Source: Candidatus Omnitrophota bacterium (GTDB lineage Bacteria; Omnitrophota; Omnitrophia; Omnitrophales; Aquincolibacteriaceae). From it: DNA of 64,000 bases. Positions within the stretch are counted from its first letter, which is position 1, and the number at the start of each line of letters is the position of its first letter. Under the pieces are notes generated by a model. It was not told where the DNA came from, made no database searches, and was given only the letters and a program-made list of their open reading frames with translations. The position numbers and the translations under genes are program-made. Positions 55,905-64,000 of this stretch are shown piece after piece. The DNA is taken from contig CAIJHQ010000014.1 of NCBI GenBank assembly GCA_903820505.1, positions 1 through 64,000 of the forward strand, given 5' to 3'.

Positions 55905-57354
55905 CCAATCCGTACTCTTGCCAGCGTAAGGAGACTTTTTTCCGGACCTCATCGCTCATCACGACGTCCTCAGGCCAGGGACGCTTCATCCCCTCGGCCT
56001 CGCTTTTGCGTGTGGCATCGATCCCGATCTTGGAACCGGCCAGGTCCTGGGGTGCTGCGTGATCCAGTTCGTCCAGCGGACCCTCGCCGAACACGACATC
56101 CCTTTTCGGATCAAGATTATTGAGGACCCGCCACGCGACTTCGTGGAGGTCCTGGATGTGAACGTCCTGATCGAGCACGATGATCATCTTCGAGAACATC
56201 ATTTGCCCGAGCCCCCAAAGCGCGTGAATGATCTTTTTCCCCTGTTCCGGATAACTTTTTCGGATCGCAACGATCAGGCAGTTGTGGAACGAGCCTTCCA
56301 GCGGCAGGTGGATGTCCGTGATCTCGGGAAACTGTTTCTGGATCATCGGAAGGAAGATCTTCTCGATCGCTTTCCCCATGTAGCAATCTTCCATCGGTGG
56401 GCGGCCGACCACGGTCGCAACATAAATGGGATCGGTGCGGTGCGTCATGCAAGTGACATGGAACACCGGGAATTCCTTGGCCCGCGAATAAAAGCCCGTG
56501 TGGTCGCCGAAGGGTCCCTCCGTCCGCATTTCCCCTTCTTCAACATACCCTTCCAGCACGATCTCCGCTTCCGCCGGAACCTCCAGGTCGATCGTTTTGC
56601 ATTTCACAAGCCCTACGGCTTTTCTGCGGAGAAATCCCGCGAGCATCAGCTCGTCGAGACCGCTCGGCAGCGGGCAGGCCGCCGCGAACATGGTCGCCGG
56701 GTCCGCGCCGATCACGCAGGCGACCGGCATTCTCCTCCGGCTTCCCTTTCCCAGCTTGCGGAAATGTTCCGCGCCGTCCTTGTGGATCTGCCAGTGCATG
56801 CCGGTCGTCCGGTCGTCATAAACGTGCATCCGGTAAAGTCCTACGTTGCGCTGGTTGGTCTCGGGATCTTTGGTGATCACGAGCGGAAAAGTAATGAACC
56901 TGCCGCCGTCCTTGGGCCAGCACTGAAGGACCGGAAGTTTGTCCAGCATGGGACCTTCTCCCGGATGGATCACGTTCTCCTGGCACGGCGCTTGCTTCAC
57001 CACTTTGGGAACGACTTCATTGAGTTCGGTGAGCTTCGGGATCATGGCGATCTTTTCGAAAAGCCCCCGCGGGGTCCTGAGGTTCAGGAAGGACTGGATC
57101 CTGTCGGCGACCTCGGAAATGTCGCTAACGCCCAGCGCCAGCGCCATTCTTTTCCAGGAACCGAAAAGGTTGACCACCAGGGGTATGGAAGAGCCCTTGA
57201 CCTGCCTGAAAAAAAGAGCGGGGCCCTGTTTTTTCACGACCCGGTCATAAATTTCCGTGATTTCCAGCACGGGATCGACCGGGACGTCCACGTCCGCAAT
57301 CTCCCCCTGCTCACGAAGGGTCCGGATAAATTCACGCAGGTCTTTAAATGTCAT
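55885..57354 (-). CDS. ubiD: UbiD-family decarboxylase
   Basis: A 489-aa prenyl-FMN-dependent decarboxylase. DLREFIRTLREQGEIADVD is the family start. IGADPATMFAAACPLPSGLDEL and LEVPAEAEIVLEGYVEEGEMRTEGPFGDHTGFYS hold the E-R-E region. THRTDPIYVATVVGRPPMED and KMIIVLDQDVHIQD follow. The prFMN comes from UbiX, encoded two genes downstream. In this cluster it is the MqnL-type decarboxylase of menaquinone synthesis. ATG 57354 overlaps the upstream gene by 11 nt. Confidence 0.93.
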   Translation of the reverse strand: MTFKDLREFIRTLREQGEIADVDVPVDPVLEITEIYDRVVKKQGPALFFRQVKGSSIPLVVNLFGSWKRMALALGVSDISEVADRIQSFLNLRTPRGLFEKIAMIPKLTELNEVVPKVVKQAPCQENVIHPGEGPMLDKLPVLQCWPKDGGRFITFPLVITKDPETNQRNVGLYRMHVYDDRTTGMHWQIHKDGAEHFRKLGKGSRRRMPVACVIGADPATMFAAACPLPSGLDELMLAGFLRRKAVGLVKCKTIDLEVPAEAEIVLEGYVEEGEMRTEGPFGDHTGFYSRAKEFPVFHVTCMTHRTDPIYVATVVGRPPMEDCYMGKAIEKIFLPMIQKQFPEITDIHLPLEGSFHNCLIVAIRKSYPEQGKKIIHALWGLGQMMFSKMIIVLDQDVHIQDLHEVAWRVLNNLDPKRDVVFGEGPLDELDHAAPQDLAGSKIGIDATRKSEAEGMKRPWPEDVVMSDEVRKKVSLRWQEYGLDEKYLR

Positions 57355-58021
57355 AGAGATTCCTGTTCTTCTTCCAAAAACAACGGCATTGATCAAAGGG
57401 CGCGCGGATCAACGATGAAAGCCCTCTGAACGCGATCGCCTGATTGAGCTTCTTGAGGTACATGAGTTCGTTCATCTGAAAAGACCCGGATTGGTAGAGA
57501 AGCGCCGTGGTCTTTTCCTTGGTCTCCAGTTCGAACGGCAGGTCGAACATCCCCATAAGCATCACGGTCGCAAAGCATCCGAGGCCCATGTTGATAAAAA
57601 ATTGCAGGCCGGGAACCGATCTCCCGAGCACAAGCAGCACCCATCCGCTTAAAACCATGAAACGGACCACGAACGCGACGCGGCGCTTCAGACGGATCCA
57701 GAAGGTCATATTGGAAAGCTGGCCTTTCAGGAACGCCAGGCGAGCGGCACGAAGAATGGAAAGGAAATCGCGCCCTCCGTAGACCCGGGGTTCAACGAAC
57801 AACCCTTCCGAGGATGGATATTCTTCAGTAGGTTCAAGCGGCGTCACTCCGATCTGGGAAAGCTTCGCCTGATCCAGCACAAAGCGGGCGACCTCGCATC
57901 CCGTGACCGCGGTCTGGTACTGCGGCTGGGCGTATTTCCAGAACACCCACCGTCCATAGAGCGTAAAACAGAGGGAAACACCGACCGTCCCGATCAGGAA
58001 AATCCAATGGATTAGCCCCAT
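57344..58021 (-). CDS. YugP-like (Zn_peptidase_2) membrane protein without HExxH
   Basis: A 225-aa protein with an N-terminal membrane helix, an inner pair of helices (about residues 112-160) and a helical end. VTGCEVARFVLDQ (40-51) and VYGGRDFLSILRAARLA (80-96) follow the pattern TGxEVARxxLD / VYxGRxxxAxxxAAHExGH of YugP-type peptidases, and FDLPFELETKEKTTALL resembles their C-terminal segment. The AAHExGH zinc site reads AARLAFLKG, so it is probably non-catalytic. It is the first gene of the menaquinone run. Similarity is by eye only. Confidence 0.65.
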   Translation of the reverse strand: MGLIHWIFLIGTVGVSLCFTLYGRWVFWKYAQPQYQTAVTGCEVARFVLDQAKLSQIGVTPLEPTEEYPSSEGLFVEPRVYGGRDFLSILRAARLAFLKGQLSNMTFWIRLKRRVAFVVRFMVLSGWVLLVLGRSVPGLQFFINMGLGCFATVMLMGMFDLPFELETKEKTTALLYQSGSFQMNELMYLKKLNQAIAFRGLSSLIRAPFDQCRCFWKKNRNLYDI

Positions 58022-58139
58022 GTCTCCTGATTATAGACCAACCGGCACCTCGGCTCTACGATTTTTATGGCGGGGACCACCATCGGGAAAACCTTCCCGG
58101 GCAGTTTTAAAAAATGAAAAAGAGGCGTCCCGTAAAACT

Positions 58140-59063
58140 CTACGGTCGGGAATCAAGGGACCGCAAAAGCTCCTGCATATCCTCAGGAAGCTCGCTGGTC
58201 AGGGAGACCCATTTTTTAGTGCGTGGCTGTTCGAAACCAAGGGTGGAAGCGTGGAGCGCCTGACGCCGGATCGGCGGAAAAGGGATCCCGTAAAAAGTGT
58301 CTCCCAGAATGGGGTGCCCCATATGCGCGAAATGAACACGGATCTGATGGGTGCGTCCGGTCTTGGGACGGATCTCCACCAGCGTCGCGTTCGCGAACCG
58401 TTTGACGACGCGGAAAAACGTCACGGCGTCTTTGCCGCCAGAAGGACGGATGACCACTTTTTTGCGGTTGAGAAAGGCCCGTCCCACAGGTTCTTCGCAG
58501 ACCCCCTCATCGTGCTGCACCACGCCTCTGACGACCGCGTGATAGACCCGGTCGATGGTATGGTCCTTGAACTGACGCGCGAGTTTGGCGTGCGTATAGT
58601 CGTTCTTCGCGACGACCAGAAGGCCGGAGGTGTCCTTGTCGAGGCGGTGGACAATACCTGGGCGAACCTTGTCTTTGGCATTTCCGAGCGTCTGCGTATG
58701 AAAAAGAAGCGCATTGACAAGAGTGTGATGAGGGTTCCCGTGCGCCGGATGCACGACCATCCCGGCCGCTTTATCGACGACAAGGCAGTCGTCATCCTCA
58801 TAAACGATCTTGAGCGGAATGGCTTCGGCGGGCAGGTCTTCCAGGGGAGTTTCCAGTTTCTCCACGCGAACCTTCTCCCCTTCCTTGACGGGATAATGCG
58901 GCGTCATGACCGCCCCGTTCACGAGAACGGCGCCGTTCTTAATCCTCTTCTGGATCTGGGCGCGCGAATGCTGGGAGGACATTTTCTCGGCGAGAAAAAC
59001 GTCGAGCCGGCGATGGGCCTCCTGGGGCGCGACAACGAATTCCTCAAAACGGTTCTTCGGCAT
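58140..59063 (-). CDS. RluD-type 23S rRNA pseudouridine synthase
   Basis: A 307-aa pseudouridine synthase. The S4 domain (about residues 14-75) has RRLDVFLAEKMSSQHSRAQIQKRIKNGAVLVNG. The catalytic Asp is in VHRLDKDTSGLLVVAKND. RTHQIRVHFAHMGHPILGDTFYG is motif III. ATG 59063 follows lgt by 7 nt; an earlier in-frame ATG at 59117 is inside lgt. RluD and RluA-type substrates cannot be told apart for certain here. Confidence 0.92.
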   Translation of the reverse strand: MPKNRFEEFVVAPQEAHRRLDVFLAEKMSSQHSRAQIQKRIKNGAVLVNGAVMTPHYPVKEGEKVRVEKLETPLEDLPAEAIPLKIVYEDDDCLVVDKAAGMVVHPAHGNPHHTLVNALLFHTQTLGNAKDKVRPGIVHRLDKDTSGLLVVAKNDYTHAKLARQFKDHTIDRVYHAVVRGVVQHDEGVCEEPVGRAFLNRKKVVIRPSGGKDAVTFFRVVKRFANATLVEIRPKTGRTHQIRVHFAHMGHPILGDTFYGIPFPPIRRQALHASTLGFEQPRTKKWVSLTSELPEDMQELLRSLDSRP

Positions 59064-59070
59064 ACGCGTC

Positions 59071-59808
59071 CTACGGGACTTTTTTCTGATGGATCTTGAA
59101 CAGAACAAAAGCGGCAATAATGATCGCGCCGCTCAGCCACTGGTTCGACGTCAGCCCCAATACGGTCCAGCCCGGCTCGCGCAGAAATTCGATCAGGTAG
59201 CGGCCCATCCCGTACAGGAGAAAATAAAGCAGGCTGATCTGCCCGTCAAAATGGGGTTTTTTCCGCTTATGGATTAGAAAAAAGAAAAGCGCCAGGTCGT
59301 AAAGGGCTTCGTAAAGCTGGGTGGGATGCACCGGCTGCGCGACGTCCGGAAACTTCACCGCCCATGGAAAATTGCATGCTTTCCCGTAGCAGCAACCGTT
59401 CAGGAAACATCCGATCCTTCCGAATGCATGGGTCAGCACCCCGTAGGGAATGATAAGATCGAGCGAGCGCCAGAATGAAAGCTTTTGCCGGCGGGTCAAA
59501 AACCAGAAACCCGCCACAGCAGCGATCGCTCCCCCGTAAAAAATGAGCCCCCCCTCCCAGACCGCGAAGACCTTCAGCGGCTCGTTCCAATAATACGGAA
59601 GGTTCTGCGCAACATAAAAAAGCCGCGCACCGGCAAATCCCCAGATCAGCACCGTAGAGATCATGTCGAAAACGGTTTCCGCCCCAAAGGATCCTTCTTT
59701 CAGAGCCTGTCGTTTCATCAGGAAAAGGGCGAACAAAACTCCGATAGCGATGCTCAGTCCGTAGGAATAAAGATGGAAGGGGCCGAAGGACAGAAGGACC
59801 GGTCTCAT
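59071..59808 (-). CDS. lgt: Prolipoprotein diacylglyceryl transferase
   Basis: A 245-aa membrane enzyme with about seven hydrophobic segments. HLYSYGLSIAIGVLFALFL (H and Y conserved) is near the start, GGLIFYGGAIAAVAGFW is the second motif, and GRIGCFLNGCCYG is the Lgt signature. YLIEFLREPG is near the end. It adds diacylglycerol to lipobox Cys. ATG 59808 shares ATGA with the lspA stop. Several lipobox proteins in the window are its substrates. Confidence 0.95.
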   Translation of the reverse strand: MRPVLLSFGPFHLYSYGLSIAIGVLFALFLMKRQALKEGSFGAETVFDMISTVLIWGFAGARLFYVAQNLPYYWNEPLKVFAVWEGGLIFYGGAIAAVAGFWFLTRRQKLSFWRSLDLIIPYGVLTHAFGRIGCFLNGCCYGKACNFPWAVKFPDVAQPVHPTQLYEALYDLALFFFLIHKRKKPHFDGQISLLYFLLYGMGRYLIEFLREPGWTVLGLTSNQWLSGAIIIAAFVLFKIHQKKVP

Positions 59809-60251
59809 TTTTTCTTTTCGGGCCGGAACAGGTTCAGGGCGAAAATACAGACGCCAATGGTGATCGCGGAATCCGCGATATTGAAAACGGGCCAAACGCG
59901 AAAATCAATAAAATCGATCACCGCCGCGAAACGCAGCCGGTCGATCCAGTTGCCGATCGCGCCCCCCAGGATAAGGCTCAGGGCCCAGCGGTTCGAGAGG
60001 CTCGCTTCATGGTGCGCTCGGTTCGCGATCATGAAAAGAAAAACGAGACTGCCTGTGATCAGGGTAAAAAGGAGCGGTGCAAAACCGCTGAAAAGACCGA
60101 ACGCGACGCCGGAGTTCCTGACCAGTGTAAAGTCCAGAACATGCGGGATAACGACTAAAGGTGTTTGAGAAGAAAGGTAGCGGAGCGCCAGGAATTTAGC
60201 GAGTTGATCGACAAGAACGACGATGCCTACAAGCCCGTAGAAAAAGATCAC
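59805..60251 (-). CDS. lspA: Lipoprotein signal peptidase II
   Basis: A 148-aa aspartyl protease with four membrane helices. The catalytic Asp residues are in GGAIGNWIDRLRF and FNIADSAITIG. NSGVAFGLFSG is the conserved loop in the first half. It cuts signal peptides of lipoproteins modified by Lgt, whose gene follows. It overlaps the dksA-like gene by 4 nt. Confidence 0.95.
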   Translation of the reverse strand: MIFFYGLVGIVVLVDQLAKFLALRYLSSQTPLVVIPHVLDFTLVRNSGVAFGLFSGFAPLLFTLITGSLVFLFMIANRAHHEASLSNRWALSLILGGAIGNWIDRLRFAAVIDFIDFRVWPVFNIADSAITIGVCIFALNLFRPEKKK

Positions 60252-60760
60252 GAGCGTCGCTTATTCTTCTCCTCTTCCTCTTGGGCCTTTTTGGAAAGAC
60301 GCGTATAAGGCATGGCGAGAAGACGTTTTTTGGGGATCGGTGTGCCGTAGATCTCACAGATCCCGTACGTGCCCGCGTCGATCATTTTCAGGGCCGTATC
60401 GATGTCGTTCAGGATCTGTTGCTCGTTCGTCGCGAGCCCGATATTGAGCTCCCGGTCGTAATTGTCGCTGGCCATATCGGCCATATGAAAGCTGTATCCC
60501 GAAAGGTCCCCAGAGGCGTCCCGTTGGGACGTATTCAGGGTCTCCCCTTCGATCTGCTTCAGATCGCCCACGATCTTCTTACGGAGTTCCAGTAGAAGGC
60601 CCCTGAAAAGTTTTAAATCCGCCTGGGAAAGCCGCTTGACCTTCCCTACGCGGACCTTCTTCGACGATTTTCCGGACGGCTTCTTGGACGTCTTCCTGGC
60701 CGGCTTCCGGGACGATTTCCGGACGGACTTCTTGGAGGATGATCTTTTCTTCTTTTTCAT
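60248..60760 (-). CDS. DksA/TraR-like protein with disrupted zinc finger
   Basis: A 170-aa protein. The first 45 residues are a Lys/Ser-rich basic tail. A coiled-coil part contains the DxxDxA-like DASGDLSGYSFHMADMASDN. The C4 zinc-finger region reads YGICEIYGTPIPKKRL and PYTRLSKKAQ. Only Cys 135 remains; positions 138, 156 and 159 are Tyr, Ser and Ala. Cys-poor DksA forms that work without zinc exist, so it may still bind RNA polymerase. It is the first gene of the dksA-lspA-lgt-rluD run. Confidence 0.85.
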   Translation of the reverse strand: MKKKKRSSSKKSVRKSSRKPARKTSKKPSGKSSKKVRVGKVKRLSQADLKLFRGLLLELRKKIVGDLKQIEGETLNTSQRDASGDLSGYSFHMADMASDNYDRELNIGLATNEQQILNDIDTALKMIDAGTYGICEIYGTPIPKKRLLAMPYTRLSKKAQEEEEKNKRRS

Positions 60761-60830
60761 GAGTTCAGCACCCCTTCATTTAGGAAAATCGAGGCGGTAT
60801 TATACTGATGCGCGCCTGGGGAAGCAAGCG

Positions 60831-62108
60831 CTAACTCAGCCCATTTTCGAGAAGAAAAGGCATCGAGCCCACTCCTTTTTTATGCATTTCCTTTTTCATG
60901 ATCCGTATGAAGCTGTCAACCGCAATGGGGTCGAACTGCGCGCCGGCGCCGTTCTGGAGCTCCTGGAAAGCCTCCTCCATCGAGCGGCCCCCGCGGTAAC
61001 ACCGGCTTGAAACGATGGCGTGAAAACTGTCCACAACGCTCAAAATACGCGCCTCGATCGGTATCTCGTCACCTCTGAGCCCCTGAGGGTACCCGCCCCC
61101 GTCATAGCGTTCATGATGCGCCAGGATGATCTCCCGGACCTTTTTGAAATCGGTCAAAGGCTCAAGGATCTTTGCGCCCTTCTCCACGTGGGTCTTCATG
61201 ATCTTCCACTCGTCGTCCGCCAGGGGCCCGGGTTTTGTCAGGATCGAATCGGGAATACCGATCTTCCCCACATCATGGAGGATCAGTGCGGCCGAAAGCA
61301 CGTCTTTGCCGGGACCCGTCAGCTCCATTCCCATTTCCCGCGCGGTCATCAGTCCGAGCCGTTCCACTTCGGAAATGTGCCCGTAAATGTTCGGCTCTTT
61401 GGCGTGGACCTCCTCGGCCAAAGAACGCATGATCTCGTAATAGGTTCTCTGTTCTTTGTGCCGCATGGTCTCGATCTCTTTAAGACGCTTCTCCAGTTCG
61501 CGGTTCTGCGCGATCAAGCTCTGGTTGTACTCGGCGGTCTTGATGGCCATGGAACAATCGTTCGCAAGCGTTTGAAAGAACACCACTTCCTGCTTCGAAA
61601 AATGCCGTCCGTTCCTGCGACCGCCCAACATGAGCAATCCAACGGGAGTTTCCTTAAAATAGCCCGGGATCACAAGCTCAATGTTCAGATTTTGCATCGC
61701 CTTCTGGATGCCGGTCAAATGACTCCCTTTGGAATTCGTGGCCAAACGGAATTCTGCGCGCGACAACATTTTTTTGACATCCGAGAGAAAAAGGAAGTCC
61801 TTTTGAAAGGACAGTTTTTTCCGGGCACCGCAGAACCACTGGATCAGAGGATGATCGCTGTCGAACTTCACCAGGCCAACGGGGAGCCGCTTGGCCCCAC
61901 GGGAATTCACGAAAACATAGCGGTCGTTTTTCTGATCGAGGATCAGGAGGGCGGTATGACTCAGTCCAAAAGTGCGGTCAATGAACCGGGTGATGAGTTT
62001 AAGTAAACGCTCGGGACGTTTGAGGCGAACCATGCTGCGGGCCACATCGCGGAGGATCTCCTGATAATCGACCTTGGGAAGACTTAGAGGATCTTGGCCC
62101 TGCGGCAT
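60831..62108 (-). CDS. GAF + HD-GYP domain phosphodiesterase
   Basis: A 425-aa protein. A GAF-like sensor (about residues 40-190) is linked by a helix to an HD-GYP domain. LILHDVGKIGIPDSIL carries the HD pair (278-279), and HHERYDGGGYPQGLRGDEIPIEARILSVVDSF the HHExxDGxGYP. These match active c-di-GMP phosphodiesterases. It is the last of three signalling genes with a receiver and a histidine kinase upstream. It may be activated through them. Confidence 0.92.
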   Translation of the reverse strand: MPQGQDPLSLPKVDYQEILRDVARSMVRLKRPERLLKLITRFIDRTFGLSHTALLILDQKNDRYVFVNSRGAKRLPVGLVKFDSDHPLIQWFCGARKKLSFQKDFLFLSDVKKMLSRAEFRLATNSKGSHLTGIQKAMQNLNIELVIPGYFKETPVGLLMLGGRRNGRHFSKQEVVFFQTLANDCSMAIKTAEYNQSLIAQNRELEKRLKEIETMRHKEQRTYYEIMRSLAEEVHAKEPNIYGHISEVERLGLMTAREMGMELTGPGKDVLSAALILHDVGKIGIPDSILTKPGPLADDEWKIMKTHVEKGAKILEPLTDFKKVREIILAHHERYDGGGYPQGLRGDEIPIEARILSVVDSFHAIVSSRCYRGGRSMEEAFQELQNGAGAQFDPIAVDSFIRIMKKEMHKKGVGSMPFLLENGLS

Positions 62109-62204
62109 AAAGAGTGCTCGAAATTCCTTTCTGGCCTACGGCGCGCCGGCGCCGCTTGAGGGATCTCGAATACCGCTCACCCGTCCAACGGCCGGAGAGC
62201 GGTA

Positions 62205-62582
62205 CTAGGCGCCTTTGGCGAAAAGACTGATCTTGTCCTGGACGTCTTTCTCCAGATATTCGAGGCTTAAGGGCTTGGTGATGTAATTGTCCGCCCCGTA
62301 ACGCATTGCCTCTTCGATCTTGTCCCCCGTTTCAACGGCGGTCACCATGATCACCTTGATCTTCGGATGCTCCGCCTTGATCTTTTTCAGGACCTTCAGA
62401 CCGTCCATGCCCGGCATTTGAATGTCCAAGAGAACGACGTCGGGCTGAAAGGAGGCGACTTTTTCAAGCGCTTCCTCCCCGGAAAAACCCGTCGCGACCT
62501 TGTAATCGCGGTCTTCAAAAAAGATCTTCAGGAATTCACAGATCTCGATCTCGTCATCAACAATCAGCATTTTTTTTATCAT
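62205..62582 (-). CDS. Single-domain response regulator (CheY-like)
   Basis: A 125-aa receiver. LIVDDEIEICEFLKIFFED holds the acidic pair, DVVLLDIQMPGMDGLKVL the phospho-Asp, IMVTAVE the Thr/Ser and NYITKPLSLEYL the Lys. There is no output domain. It lies between the kinase and the HD-GYP gene, so a phosphorelay that tunes c-di-GMP is plausible. Confidence 0.93.
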   Translation of the reverse strand: MIKKMLIVDDEIEICEFLKIFFEDRDYKVATGFSGEEALEKVASFQPDVVLLDIQMPGMDGLKVLKKIKAEHPKIKVIMVTAVETGDKIEEAMRYGADNYITKPLSLEYLEKDVQDKISLFAKGA

Positions 62583-62639
62583 AGCGCTCCCCCTCCAAGA
62601 TTCTTGGCCTTCAATCCGCTGGTTGAATACCCCTCTGTG

Positions 62640-64000
62640 CTACTTTTCCGTTCCCGAAACAAAAGCGAACGTCCCCTTCTTCTCCGTCTCCGCGGCCTGC
62701 GGGACCTCCGCGACATAAGGCAATTGGACCATGAATAAACTTCCCTCACCTTCCCGGCTTTCCACGCGGATCGCGCCGCCGTAACGATGCACGATCTGTT
62801 TCGTGACAAAAAGACCGAGCCCGACGGCTTCATGCCGCGTGGTATAGAAAGGGTTGAAAACCTTGTCCAGGTGCTCTTCCGGAATCCCTTTCCCCGTGTC
62901 TGCGCACAAAATCTCAACGAGCTCTTCGTCGCGGCGGTACTTCAACTCCACCTGGATCTTCCCCTGCGTCCCGACAGCTTCCACCGCGTTAAGCAGCAGA
63001 TTCAAAAAGATCTCACGGACCTCCTGCATGTTCGCGTAATACTGCGGAAGCTCCGGGTCCAGCGTCTTCGTGATCTCGATCTGGTCCAATGAAGCCTGGT
63101 ACGCCAGCAAAGCCAGCGTCTCGTCCAGGACCCTCTCGAGGGAGACTTTCTCCTGCGGACCGCGCGCGCCCTGCGAATACATCAAAAGCTTCTTGGTTAT
63201 ATCGGCCGCCCTCCTTGTTTGCTTCACTATGGCGTTCAAGGCATCCTGGACGTTCTGTTCAAGCTGCTTCGGACCTTTCTGCATGAGGAGGACCTGCGCC
63301 TTCCCCGAAATAATGGCCAAAGGATTATGGATCTCGTGGGCGATGCCCGCGGCGAGCTGTTCGATCGCGTTCAACTTGGTCTTTTGGATCCACTGGGACT
63401 GCGAATCCTGAAGTTCAAGGTTGAGCTGGCGAAGCCTTTTGACGACCAGGGCGTTATGAATGCTCCGGGCGATCACTCCCGCGAATTCGCGGAAAAAATG
63501 AAAATCGGACTGATCGAACATGGTGTCCGGATGCAGAGCCCCGAACGCGACCAGCCCTACCAGCTCCCCTTTCACAAAAAGCGGCATGACCCAGCCGGCC
63601 TGCAGCATGTCAAAATCATGGGACAAGGCGTTCGCCTCCTGCCAGGAAAGGCTTTGCAGGAGCAGTCCCCGGACCAGGATGTGCGGTCCGCTCTCGTGGA
63701 TCACCCTCACAAGCGGCGCATCGACGGCAAGCCGCAGACGCTTCGAGGCGCTGATCTGCCAGCCGTAGGCGGAAGCCACTTCGAAATTATTCTGAACGGG
63801 GTCGGGAACAAGCAGGGCCACCGTCTTGAGATGAAGGACCTCCCCGAAGGTATTGACCACAAGATTGGAGATCTCCTGAAGATCGAGATTTATGGCCAGG
63901 TCGTCGGCCAGGCCCATGAGCGTCATCTGGGTGAAACTTTTTTTATGGAAAAAATGTTTTTCGAGGAGCCCCTTCACGAACCGTTCGACCGGTTTGTAGG
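62640..64000 (-). CDS. GAF-sensor histidine kinase, 5' end beyond the window
   Basis: At least 453 residues are visible. A GAF-like domain (about residues 30-180 from GTG 63977) precedes a HisKA domain with the phospho-His in LAAGIAHEIHNPLAIISGKA. The ATPase domain has NLLLNAVEAVG (N box), ADTGKGIPEEHLDKVFNPFYTT (G1/F boxes) and VGLGLFVTKQIV (G2). The frame stays open from GTG 63977 to the window edge (reading YKPVERF), so the true start may lie outside. It probably phosphorylates the receiver encoded 57 nt downstream. Confidence 0.9.
   Translation of the reverse strand, partial: YKPVERFVKGLLEKHFFHKKSFTQMTLMGLADDLAINLDLQEISNLVVNTFGEVLHLKTVALLVPDPVQNNFEVASAYGWQISASKRLRLAVDAPLVRVIHESGPHILVRGLLLQSLSWQEANALSHDFDMLQAGWVMPLFVKGELVGLVAFGALHPDTMFDQSDFHFFREFAGVIARSIHNALVVKRLRQLNLELQDSQSQWIQKTKLNAIEQLAAGIAHEIHNPLAIISGKAQVLLMQKGPKQLEQNVQDALNAIVKQTRRAADITKKLLMYSQGARGPQEKVSLERVLDETLALLAYQASLDQIEITKTLDPELPQYYANMQEVREIFLNLLLNAVEAVGTQGKIQVELKYRRDEELVEILCADTGKGIPEEHLDKVFNPFYTTRHEAVGLGLFVTKQIVHRYGGAIRVESREGEGSLFMVQLPYVAEVPQAAETEKKGTFAFVSGTEK

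Overview
The window reads as a chromosomal segment of a Gram-negative, menaquinone-using bacterium from an uncultured lineage. LpxD, Lgt, LspA and an outer-membrane porin show an LPS-type double membrane. A SWIB-domain protein, a futalosine-type menaquinone cluster, a CBS-less GuaB3-like IMP dehydrogenase homologue and a DUF134/NifX/ferredoxin-MinD cluster together suggest the Omnitrophota or a neighbouring PVC-affiliated group. That placement is an inference from gene content; no 16S or ribosomal protein marker is present.

Left part, about 0.3-11.2 kb (accessory). A plus-strand operon at 364-6555 starts behind a clear sigma70 promoter whose -10 overlaps a 20-bp palindrome. It encodes a DUF134 regulator, a DUF5320 protein, two NifX-like cluster proteins, a small 2[4Fe-4S] ferredoxin (too short for usual ORF cut-offs), a methyltransferase, two MinD-type ATPases each carrying an inserted ferredoxin domain, a hotdog thioesterase, a 52-aa CxxC protein, a ferritin-like protein, a C_GCAxxG_C_C redox protein and a COG1237 metallo-beta-lactamase-fold protein. 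The genes are packed with 1-11 nt overlaps. Convergent to it lies a minus-strand metal-uptake operon (His/Cys membrane protein, porin, ZnuA-like, ZnuB-like) with no ATPase gene. Then come a SWIB gene, about 0.6 kb without genes, the 5' half of a tRNA-Leu(UAA) and an intact tRNA-Cys. The broken tRNA may mark the edge of the accessory region.

Middle part, 11.3-46 kb (core, almost all minus strand). Here are pfkA and a lipoprotein; yicC-gmk-rpoZ-coaC-coaB; a complete pyrimidine operon pyrR-pyrB-pyrC-carA-carB-carB-pyrK-pyrD-pyrF with promoter, leader and terminator hairpin; RNase P RNA; a TPR lipoprotein; tRNA-Ile(CAU); a response regulator; cvpA-dnaG-rpoD; rsmE, csp, HU; dnaE and guaA; and the guaB3-like gene. 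On the plus strand follow a SurA-N-like membrane protein and lpxD. The pyr operon is unusual in holding two complete but clearly diverged carB genes side by side behind one carA.

Right part, 46-64 kb. A minus-strand run encodes folE, an Mrp/ApbC ATPase lacking its CxxC, a CPBP membrane protease, RidA, MenG and a large unfamiliar protein (KaiC-like front plus a pyruvate-phosphate-dikinase ATP-grasp without the His and PEP domains). The late futalosine menaquinone genes follow: mqnC, mqnA, ubiX, ubiA, ubiD. They are preceded in the transcript by a YugP-like protein that has lost HExxH. ubiX carries an in-frame palindromic repeat whose relative lies between guaB and guaA. The segment ends with rluD-lgt-lspA-dksA and a histidine kinase / response regulator / HD-GYP signalling set that runs off the right edge.
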